A DNA stretch of 64,000 nt, from contig CAYVFI010000003.1 in NCBI GenBank assembly GCA_964450955.1, positions 186,001-250,000 of the forward strand. The letters are read 5' to 3'. The notes beneath the pieces were generated by a model that saw only the letters and a list, made by a program, of their open reading frames with translations, was not told where the DNA came from and ran no database searches. Positions 26,323 through 34,132 of this stretch are shown here, one piece after another; position 1 is the stretch's first letter; every line of letters starts with the position of its first letter. Made by a program: the position numbers and the translations under genes. The stretch comes from CAYNWT01 sp964450955. GTDB lineage: Bacteria > Planctomycetota > Planctomycetia > Planctomycetales > Planctomycetaceae.

Positions 26323-28137
26323 ATGAAACGCTCCGATCTCCGAAACATCGCCATCATTGCGCACGTTGACCATGGGAAGACATCGCTGGTCGACTGCATG
26401 CTGCGGCACAGCGGCCACTTCCGTGAATCACAACTGCAGGGCGATTGCATTCTGGATTCGAATGATCTCGAACGCGAGCGGGGCATCACAATCCTCGCCA
26501 AAAACATCGCACTCACTTACGAAGATGTGCGCATCAATATTATCGACACGCCTGGTCACGCAGACTTCGGTGGTGAGGTCGAACGTGTTCTTCAAATGGC
26601 CGACGGCGCACTGTTGTTGGTCGATGCGTTTGAAGGGCCGGGACCACAGACTCGGTTCGTACTGAACAAGGCTCTTGAGTGCGGACTGAAGGTGCTGGTG
26701 GTTATCAATAAAGTTGACCGTCCTGACTGTCGGCCCGACGAAGTGGTCTCCGAAACATTCGACCTGCTGGTCGATCTTGGCGCGGATGATGAAACGTTGG
26801 ATTTTCCTTACGTCTTCACAAGCGCGAAAGAAGGCTTTGCGACTCACGACGCAACCAAACCAACCGACAACATGAGCGCGTTGCTGGATCTCATTGTTAA
26901 GGAAGTCCCACCACCGGAAGTGGAACCGGACCAACCGTTGCAGATGATGGTGACGTCATTGGACTGGTCTGAGTACGTCGGCCGCGTTGCAACGGGGCGA
27001 TTAAACAGTGGTCGTATCCGTCAGGGCGAAACCATCGCGCTGCTAAGAGAAGACGGCAAGGTTCAAAATGCGACTGTTGAGAAGCTTGAGATCTTCGACA
27101 AGCTTGGTCGAGTCGAAACAACGGAAGCGTCTGCTGGTGAAATTGTTGCCATCTCTGGGTTGCCCGATCCGGAAATCGGTGACACGGTTGCCTGTCGGGA
27201 TAAGCCCGTTGCACTGGACCGCATCAGCGTTGACGAACCGACGCTGTCGATGGTGTTTACGATTAACTCGTCACCGCTGGTTGGCATTGATGGCAAATAC
27301 GTCACCACACGGAACCTCCGCGACCGACTGATGCGTGAACTCGAATCCAACGTCGCGCTGCGAGTCGAAGAGACGGAGTTCAAAGACCAGTTCAAGGTCT
27401 CCGGGCGTGGTGTTCTGCACCTGTCGGTTCTTATCGAACAGATGCGACGTGAAGGCTACGAACTTTCCGTTGGTAAACCCGAAGTCATTCGGAAGCAGAT
27501 TGACGGGAAATGGCACGAACCATTCGAACTCATGACCGTTGATGTTCCGGCCAACGATGTTGGTCCCGTCATGGAACTTGCCGGCGCACGTCGTGGTGTT
27601 TTGAAAGACATGTCGGCCAACGAATCCGGACTGACTCATCTTGAGTTCACCATTCCGGCTCGCGGTTTAATTGGGCTAAGGACAAAGTTGCTTAACGCGA
27701 CTCGCGGCGAGGCGATCATGAACCATCGCTTCGAAAGCTATCAGCGAGTGGAAGGCGAACTGCCGACCCGGCAAAACGGTGTTTTGATTTCGCAGGTCCA
27801 GGGCAAGGCCGTCGGTTACGCGATCTGGAAGCTGCAGGATCGTGGCGAGTTCTTCATTAAGGTCGGCGACGACGTCTATGAAGGCATGATTGTGGGTGAG
27901 AACTCACGCGACAGCGACATGGTGGTTAACCCGATTAAGGAAAAGAAACTGACGAACGTCCGATCATCGGGTGCCGACGACGCGATCATGGTGAAGCCAC
28001 CACGCGACATGTCACTGGAAGCGGCGCTTGAGTACATCGAAGCGGACGAGTACGTTGAGATTACGCCGACGTGCATTCGTCTTCGAAAGATCCATCTCAC
28101 AGAGAATGCTCGCAAGCGTTCGAATCGTGTTTCGTAG
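26323..28137 (+). CDS. typA: Ribosome-associated translational GTPase TypA/BipA
   Basis: The frame is open to a GTG at 26290, but the ATG at 26323 matches the family start (MKRSDLRNIAIIAHVDHGKT). The 604-residue length is normal. GTPase motifs are AHVDHGKT, ERGITI, DTPGHADFGGEVERV, NKVDRPDCRP and SAK. The elongation-factor-like domains follow, with the TypA-typical ARGLIGLRTKLLNATRGEAIMNH and a C-terminal domain ending in a basic tail. BipA assists 50S ribosome assembly and translation under stress such as cold. The gene appears to be monocistronic, preceded by the lipoprotein terminator and followed by a 65-base gap to the sulfatase. Confidence 0.96.
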   Translation: MKRSDLRNIAIIAHVDHGKTSLVDCMLRHSGHFRESQLQGDCILDSNDLERERGITILAKNIALTYEDVRINIIDTPGHADFGGEVERVLQMADGALLLVDAFEGPGPQTRFVLNKALECGLKVLVVINKVDRPDCRPDEVVSETFDLLVDLGADDETLDFPYVFTSAKEGFATHDATKPTDNMSALLDLIVKEVPPPEVEPDQPLQMMVTSLDWSEYVGRVATGRLNSGRIRQGETIALLREDGKVQNATVEKLEIFDKLGRVETTEASAGEIVAISGLPDPEIGDTVACRDKPVALDRISVDEPTLSMVFTINSSPLVGIDGKYVTTRNLRDRLMRELESNVALRVEETEFKDQFKVSGRGVLHLSVLIEQMRREGYELSVGKPEVIRKQIDGKWHEPFELMTVDVPANDVGPVMELAGARRGVLKDMSANESGLTHLEFTIPARGLIGLRTKLLNATRGEAIMNHRFESYQRVEGELPTRQNGVLISQVQGKAVGYAIWKLQDRGEFFIKVGDDVYEGMIVGENSRDSDMVVNPIKEKKLTNVRSSGADDAIMVKPPRDMSLEAALEYIEADEYVEITPTCIRLRKIHLTENARKRSNRVS

Positions 28138-28174
28138 CGGCTGCCGCTGTTGCTGAGCGCGATTCCGGGCAATA

Positions 28175-28204
28175 ATGGTGGCCCTTCCTATCGAGAGCCA
28201 CCAT
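28175..28204 (+). promoter_or_regulatory. Hairpin that could hide the sulfatase start codon
   Basis: ATGGTGGC and GCCACCAT form a perfect 8-bp inverted repeat around a 14-base loop. The right arm includes the first two bases of the ATG at 28203 and the loop carries the only purine-rich stretch (GAGA). Such a fold in the mRNA would limit initiation. This is inferred from the sequence only. Confidence 0.35.
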
Positions 28205-30107
28205 GCGAACACTCTTGCTGCTTATTGTCGTTTCTCCCGTTGCGATCGCTGCCGACAAGCCCAACTTCCTGTGGCTGATTTCGGAAGACAACTCGAAACA
28301 CTTTCTCAGGCTGTTTGACGAACACGGCGCTGAGACACCTCATATTGCGAGACTGGCCGAACACGGTTTGCTGTTCGACCACGCGTTCTCCAACGCGCCC
28401 GTTTGTTCCGTCGCGCGAACAACGTTGGTCACGGGATGCTATGGGCCGCGAATCGGAACGCACTACCATCGCCGAGCCGCAATGGCTCCGCTGCCGGATG
28501 GGCTGAAATTGTTCCCCGCATACCTGCGCGAGGCCGGGTATTATACGACCAACAAGGCAAAGACTGACTACAACGTGCTGGGTGTTGAGGGTGCGTGGGA
28601 TGCATCATCCAACAAAGCCAGCTGGCGGAATCGAGCAGACGGGCAGCCGTTTTTTCACAAGCAAACATTCACAACCACGCACGAGGGCTCGCTGCACTTT
28701 CCGATTGCCGATGTGAAGAACAAGCCAACCAAAACGGACCCCGGAACCGTGTTCGTTAATCCAAGGCACCCGCAGACAGAATTATTCAGGTACACCTACG
28801 CTCGGTACCACGACAATATCATGACGGTTGATCGGCAGATCGGGAGTGTCGTTGACCAACTCACTTCGGACGGTTTGCTGGAAGATACTTTCATCTTCTA
28901 CTTCGGCGACCACGGCGGTGTGCTGCCCGGCAGTAAGGGCTACGCATACGAAACCGGTTTGCACGTTCCGCTTGTGGTTCGTATTCCGGAAAAATGGAAG
29001 CACCTCGCCGATTTCGAAATTGGCAGTCACGTTGATGGCTTCGTGAGCTTTGTCGATTTTGGGCCAACGCTGTTGCAACTTGCTGGCGTAAACGTGCCCG
29101 ACGCTATGGACGGAAAACCGTTCCTTGGCGCCGGGATCACAGCCGCTGAGGTGAACGCCCGCGACGAGACGTTTGGGTACGCCGACCGGTTCGATGAGAA
29201 AATCGACTTCGTCCGCACGATGCGTAAAGGCAAATACAAATACATCCGCAACTTCACCCCGTTCAACTACGACGGGCTGCAAAACAACTACCGCTACATT
29301 CAGGCCGCGTATGCGGAATGGCGGCAGCTTTACGACGATGGCCGACTAAACGCCGTTCAGAAGATGTTCTTCGAACCACGACCGATGGAAGAACTTTACG
29401 ACGTCGAAGCGGACCCATACGAAACGAATAACCTCATCGCATCTGCTCCACTGGAAACGCTTCAGGATCTTCGCCGCGGTTTGGCTCAGCACATCCGCGA
29501 CACACATGACCTGAGCATGCTGCCCGAAAGCGTGATGATTGCCGAAGCGTTCAAAAACCCGGTAGCGTGGGGCGAACAAAACGCTGACCGACTTTGGGAG
29601 CTGCAACAAATCGCCATGCCGGGGACGGATTCATTTGAGGTCGCGCGAAAGTGGATTGAACCGGCATTGGATTCACCGGATGCGATGAAACGCTACTGGG
29701 CTGCGGTCTCATGCAGCGTGTTTGGTGCCCCCGCGCGGGCCTTGTCTGACAAATTTCGCAAGCTGGCCGCGGAGGACAGCAACCTGCTGGTTCGAACTCG
29801 AGCCGCAGAGTTCCTCGCGCTGCACGAGAAAACGAACCCGATGCCTGTGCTTGTCGATGTGCTGGGCAAAACCCGCAACGCTGTCCAGGCAAACGAGATT
29901 TTGAACACAGTCGTCATGCTACGGGACGGTCGGCATCGCTACGATCTTCCGATTAAACGCGAACATGTTCATCAAAGCATTCGCGATACGACCGACGTCA
30001 AGCGCCGCCTGGACTACCTGACCAGCGAGCGCGGGCGCGGCGAACGTTGGGTTCGGCCGAAACAAAACCGGCGGAATCGCAAACGCGGCAAGAAGGCAGA
30101 GCAATGA
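28203..30107 (+). CDS. Secreted sulfatase with non-consensus formylglycine motif
   Basis: The 634-residue protein has a signal peptide (MRTLLLLIVVSPVAIAA). Typical sulfatase segments follow: NFLWLISEDN at the metal site, the nucleophile region PVCSVARTTLVTG with Cys68, the DRQIGSVVDQL helix and FIFYFGDHGG with the metal-binding Asp and His. Family enzymes remove sulfate esters from glycans after Cys is converted to formylglycine. The motif here is C-S-V-A-R, not the standard C-x-P/A-x-R. Residues about 475-585 are HEAT-like, and the end is very basic (RRNRKRGKK). The following gene starts 69 bases on, on the same strand, and encodes a glycan-deacetylating and desialylating protein, so the two may act together. 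No formylglycine-generating enzyme is in the window. Confidence 0.9.
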   Translation: MRTLLLLIVVSPVAIAADKPNFLWLISEDNSKHFLRLFDEHGAETPHIARLAEHGLLFDHAFSNAPVCSVARTTLVTGCYGPRIGTHYHRRAAMAPLPDGLKLFPAYLREAGYYTTNKAKTDYNVLGVEGAWDASSNKASWRNRADGQPFFHKQTFTTTHEGSLHFPIADVKNKPTKTDPGTVFVNPRHPQTELFRYTYARYHDNIMTVDRQIGSVVDQLTSDGLLEDTFIFYFGDHGGVLPGSKGYAYETGLHVPLVVRIPEKWKHLADFEIGSHVDGFVSFVDFGPTLLQLAGVNVPDAMDGKPFLGAGITAAEVNARDETFGYADRFDEKIDFVRTMRKGKYKYIRNFTPFNYDGLQNNYRYIQAAYAEWRQLYDDGRLNAVQKMFFEPRPMEELYDVEADPYETNNLIASAPLETLQDLRRGLAQHIRDTHDLSMLPESVMIAEAFKNPVAWGEQNADRLWELQQIAMPGTDSFEVARKWIEPALDSPDAMKRYWAAVSCSVFGAPARALSDKFRKLAAEDSNLLVRTRAAEFLALHEKTNPMPVLVDVLGKTRNAVQANEILNTVVMLRDGRHRYDLPIKREHVHQSIRDTTDVKRRLDYLTSERGRGERWVRPKQNRRNRKRGKKAEQ

Positions 30108-30176
30108 TTGCTGTCGCAAAGATCGTCTGCACGCTTTGCCCTCACAATCGATAGACAAACGCCGGGACACCAACAG

Positions 30177-33100
30177 ATGACCGTTCAATCGCTGGCCCGC
30201 CGGGTTCTGATTGTTCTTGCCGCCGCCACCTGCGTGCAAGCGGAAGAACCAACTCATGTGTTCCTGCTTGTCGGTCAGTCCAATATGGCGGGCCGTGCCG
30301 CGATTGAAGACGCCGACAGGTCGGCCATCGATGGCGCGAGTCTTTGGGACATTGGCGAGAAGACGTGGAAGCCGGCGGTTGCTCCGTTCAATCTGTATTC
30401 ACCACATCGCAAGTCTGCCAGCATGCAGCGACTGAATTGTGGTCCGGCATTTGTCCGCGAGTATCTCCGCACACATCCCGGCGTGAAAGTTGGAATTGTC
30501 TGCGCGGCCCGAGGTGGAACCAGCATCGAAGAATGGAAGAAGGGGCGTACGCAGCCGTGGCCACTATATGACACCGCGGTCAACGCAACCCGCGACGCGC
30601 TGGCTGGGGGCGACGCGGAACTCAAAGGCATTCTCTGGCATCAGGGCGAAGGTAATTCGAGTCGCTGGGATTTCTATCCAGCGAAGCTGAAGGATTTGAT
30701 CGCAAACTTTCGAGCGGACCTTGGGGCACCCAAAGTCCCTTTTGTGTTCTCGCAGTTGGGGACATGGCGACGCGAATACCGAGCGTTCAATCAGATGATC
30801 GTTCAGCAGCCGCAGTACATTCCGCATACTTTGTGTGTGCGAACCGCTGGCTTGTCGAGGATTGACCAGGCTCACTTCGATGCAGAGGCGCAGCGCGAAC
30901 TGGGGCGTCGGTACGCGAAAGCGATCGAGCGTTTGTCGAGCTCAACGGTTCCGTTTCTTGCGACCAATTCGCAGACTTTTAGCAGCACGTACTCGGTTCC
31001 GCGCGGTGTTCAGTCGGGGCGGTTCGAACTTAGCGCAGACATTACGCTGGAGAAGCTTGAGGGAACCGCTGCGTCTGTTTGGTTCGGGAATCAGTTGAAC
31101 TTCGGGTTTGATAGCCGTAGCGGGAAGTTGTTTGTAGAAGGGCCCGCTGTTGGGAAGTCGCCAAAACACCTGGCGAACACACGTGACTTCATCAGTGCCG
31201 GGTTGGCGTTCCAATTCTCTGCTATCCGTGACGAGAATGGAGAACTGACAATTTCGTTGAACCGGAAACCGGTGTTCAAGACCAACAAGCTGACAGGACT
31301 GCCGCTGATGTTTCGGTTCAGGCCACATCGGAACACGATGTCAGTTGCAAATCTTTCGCTGGCAGGCGACCTCACGGTTCCGCCAGTCCAGTTGGCTATC
31401 GAGTCACCGATCGTGCCGGTGTTGATTGGTAAAGAGACAACTGTCGCCCGTTTGAGTCTTCAAGCCACGAAGCGGATGCGGTTGGTTGGTGCCAGGGTCT
31501 CGACGGACGGTACAAGCAGTTTGGCCAATATAGAATCACTGTCATTGGTTGCTGCAGCCGCCGGACGAATTGAACTTCTCGGGTCAGACGCACGAAAGCA
31601 AATCCAGACAACTATCGATTTGCAGACTGGACTGCACACGCTTCAGCTGATCGCCAAGATCAAAGGGTCAGCCAGTTTGCAGAATTCGATTCGAACTCAA
31701 TTGCTGTCCCTGATCTTCACGGATGGCAAAGGCGCCCGGTTCGAGATTAAGCCTGATGAGGGGCATGAAGTCCATGTTCTACGTCTTGCGGCGCCGATCC
31801 ATCGGCAGGGTGACTTTGATTGCCACACCACCCGCATCCCGGGAATCGCGCGAACGCCGCAGGGAACGCTGCTGGCTGTTTATGACCTGCGATACAACAG
31901 TCGGAAGGACCTGCAGGAACACATCGACATCGGGCTTTCGCGTTCGACCGACAACGGAAAGACGTGGGAACAGCCACGGCCAATCATGGATATGGGTGAG
32001 TTCGGCGGGAAGCCGCAGAAGGAAAACGGCTGTTCGGATCCGAATATCCTGGTCGATGCCAACACGGGCGAAATTTTCGTGTCCGCTGTTTGGACTCATG
32101 GCAAGCCGAATACTCACCAGTGGGTTGGTCGCGGCTCGGAACCGGGGTTCGGGCTGAACCAAAGTTCGCAGTTCATGATCGTGCGATCGACCGACGATGG
32201 AAAGACATGGTCAAAGCCCACCAACGTGACACGGCAGCTCAAAGACGAAGCCTGGTGGCTGTTCGCTCCGGCGCCCGGAAACGGCATCACGCTTCGGGAT
32301 GGTACTTTGGTTATGCCGACGCAGGGCCGCGATGAAAATGGGCACCCGTTCTCGAACCTGATGCACAGCCGAGATCATGGCCAGACGTGGACGCTAAGTG
32401 TTCCTGCTCGCGATAACACGACTGAGTGTTCCGTCGCTGAACTGTCCGACGGTTCTTTGATGCTGAATATGCGAGACAACCGTAACCGGAACGACAAGAG
32501 CAGGAAAAACGGTCGAGCCATTAGCGTCACAGATGACTTGGGCAAAACCTGGACCCTTCATAAAACAGATCACGGTGCGCTGCGTGAACCGGTGTGTATG
32601 GCATCGTTAATTTCGCACACGCGTCAAAACGGCCAACATGTTCTCGTGTTCTCGAATCCGAACTCCAAAACCAGTCGCAAGCGTATGACTGTGCAGTTTA
32701 GTTTCGATGATGGCGCGACATGGCCACGAGAGCACCATGTGCTTTTGGATGAACGCGGCGGGGCGTACTCAAGTCTGGTGATGCTTGACGATGACACCGT
32801 TGGGATTCTTTACGAATCCAGCCAGGCCAACTTGGTTTACCAAACTGTGCCCGTTCCTACACCGCCAGTGAAGGAGCCTAAACCTGCAAATAAAGAGCCA
32901 CGATCTGACAAAGCAAACAGCAACGCGGCGCTATCGCGGATCATGTTTGGTTCGTGCATCAAGCAGCAAAACCCGGTTCCGATTTTCAAGACGATCGTCG
33001 AACAGAAACCCGATCTGTTTCTGTTTGTCGGCGACAACATCTACGCAGATACAAACGACTTGCGGGTCATGCGGGACAAGTATGGACAGTTGAATTCACT

Positions 33101-33893
33101 GGCAGGCTTCAGGCGTTTGCGCGAATCAACGTCGGTGTTGGCGACATGGGACGATCACGACTACGGGCGAAATGACGCGGGTGTTGAGTACGCGTTGAAA
33201 GCTCAGTCACAGCGGGAGTTTCTCAGGTTCTGGCAGGAACCAAAGGACTCACCGCTTTGGAGACGGCCCGGTATTTACAAATCGCAGATGTTTGGGCCGG
33301 AAGGGAAACGTGTTCAAGTTATTTTGCTGGACACGCGGTACTTTCGGTCAGAGCTAAAACGGGGCCAGAAACGTGTGGGCGGAGCTTGGGTTCCGGATAG
33401 TGATCCAAAGAAAACGATGCTCGGCGCAGCGCAGTGGGAATGGCTGGAGGCGGAACTGCGGAAGCCGGCCGAGTTGCGAATTGTTGTCAGTAGTATTCAG
33501 GCCGTGGCTCAGGATGCTGGTCAGGAAACATGGTCGAATCTCCCCGCCGAACGCTCGCGGTTGTTCAGGCTCATAGATGACACCGGCGCGGACGGCGTGA
33601 TTTTTATCAGCGGCGATCGGCATTGGTCAGAACTGTCATCGACGGGTTCCGCGACGTCGTATCCGTTGTACGACCTGACTTCCAGCAGTCTGAACCAGAC
33701 CCATGGACGGGGCACACCGACCAGGAATCGGTTCCGAGTTTCAGACACGACCTACCACAAAGCCAACTTCGGCGCGGTCTTGATTGACTGGAAGTTACAG
33801 CCGTCGGTCACACTGCAGATTATCGACGAATCTGGCGAAGTCCGGATCGAGCGATCGGTTCCGTTGGGCAATCTGGCTGCGTCGCGCAGGTAG
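30177..33893 (+). CDS. Trifunctional secreted protein: sialate O-acetylesterase, GH33 sialidase and PhoD-type phosphatase
   Basis: The ATG at 30177 is preferred over a TTG at 30108 because a signal peptide follows at once (ARRVLIVLAAATCVQA). The product has 1238 residues. Residues about 20-260 form an SGNH/SASA esterase (GQSNMAG with the Ser nucleophile; WHQGEGNS). Residues about 262-400 look like a LamG-type beta sandwich. A sialidase follows (about 535-890) with the Arg-Ile-Pro motif TTRIPGI, VYDLRYNS, five Asp boxes (such as STDNGKTW, STDDGKTW and SFDDGATW) and GGAYSSL. After a Pro/Lys linker, residues about 918-1238 are PhoD-like (FGSCIKQ, VGDNIYAD, WDDHDYGRND, LLDTRYF, SGDRHW). All main catalytic motifs are present, so three activities are expected: O-deacetylation, sialic acid release and phosphoester hydrolysis. 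It follows the sulfatase gene. Confidence 0.93.
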   Translation: MTVQSLARRVLIVLAAATCVQAEEPTHVFLLVGQSNMAGRAAIEDADRSAIDGASLWDIGEKTWKPAVAPFNLYSPHRKSASMQRLNCGPAFVREYLRTHPGVKVGIVCAARGGTSIEEWKKGRTQPWPLYDTAVNATRDALAGGDAELKGILWHQGEGNSSRWDFYPAKLKDLIANFRADLGAPKVPFVFSQLGTWRREYRAFNQMIVQQPQYIPHTLCVRTAGLSRIDQAHFDAEAQRELGRRYAKAIERLSSSTVPFLATNSQTFSSTYSVPRGVQSGRFELSADITLEKLEGTAASVWFGNQLNFGFDSRSGKLFVEGPAVGKSPKHLANTRDFISAGLAFQFSAIRDENGELTISLNRKPVFKTNKLTGLPLMFRFRPHRNTMSVANLSLAGDLTVPPVQLAIESPIVPVLIGKETTVARLSLQATKRMRLVGARVSTDGTSSLANIESLSLVAAAAGRIELLGSDARKQIQTTIDLQTGLHTLQLIAKIKGSASLQNSIRTQLLSLIFTDGKGARFEIKPDEGHEVHVLRLAAPIHRQGDFDCHTTRIPGIARTPQGTLLAVYDLRYNSRKDLQEHIDIGLSRSTDNGKTWEQPRPIMDMGEFGGKPQKENGCSDPNILVDANTGEIFVSAVWTHGKPNTHQWVGRGSEPGFGLNQSSQFMIVRSTDDGKTWSKPTNVTRQLKDEAWWLFAPAPGNGITLRDGTLVMPTQGRDENGHPFSNLMHSRDHGQTWTLSVPARDNTTECSVAELSDGSLMLNMRDNRNRNDKSRKNGRAISVTDDLGKTWTLHKTDHGALREPVCMASLISHTRQNGQHVLVFSNPNSKTSRKRMTVQFSFDDGATWPREHHVLLDERGGAYSSLVMLDDDTVGILYESSQANLVYQTVPVPTPPVKEPKPANKEPRSDKANSNAALSRIMFGSCIKQQNPVPIFKTIVEQKPDLFLFVGDNIYADTNDLRVMRDKYGQLNSLAGFRRLRESTSVLATWDDHDYGRNDAGVEYALKAQSQREFLRFWQEPKDSPLWRRPGIYKSQMFGPEGKRVQVILLDTRYFRSELKRGQKRVGGAWVPDSDPKKTMLGAAQWEWLEAELRKPAELRIVVSSIQAVAQDAGQETWSNLPAERSRLFRLIDDTGADGVIFISGDRHWSELSSTGSATSYPLYDLTSSSLNQTHGRGTPTRNRFRVSDTTYHKANFGAVLIDWKLQPSVTLQIIDESGEVRIERSVPLGNLAASRR

Positions 33894-34132
33894 TGGCTGC
33901 CGCCTGACCGCGCTCCGCATTTCCAAAACGCGCGATCGGGATTTGCGGGGTAATCCGCACCACCCTTCTGGGTGTGGCAGTCCTAAGCCGTAGGGGGCAT
34001 TTACGGCCGCCGCGTGTGGATATCCGAAATGTGCTCGTAACGCCAGCAATATTTGCCGATCGGATTCGGACAGGGCGTTCTCAACCGGCAGGCCAACCCA
34101 CGCGAGCCAACCCCATTTAGGATCGAGCCAGA

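Noticed and set aside
33987..34007. GCCGTA and TACGGC inverted repeat after the trifunctional gene
   Set aside because: A six-base stem with a nine-base loop and no T-tract is too weak to call a terminator.
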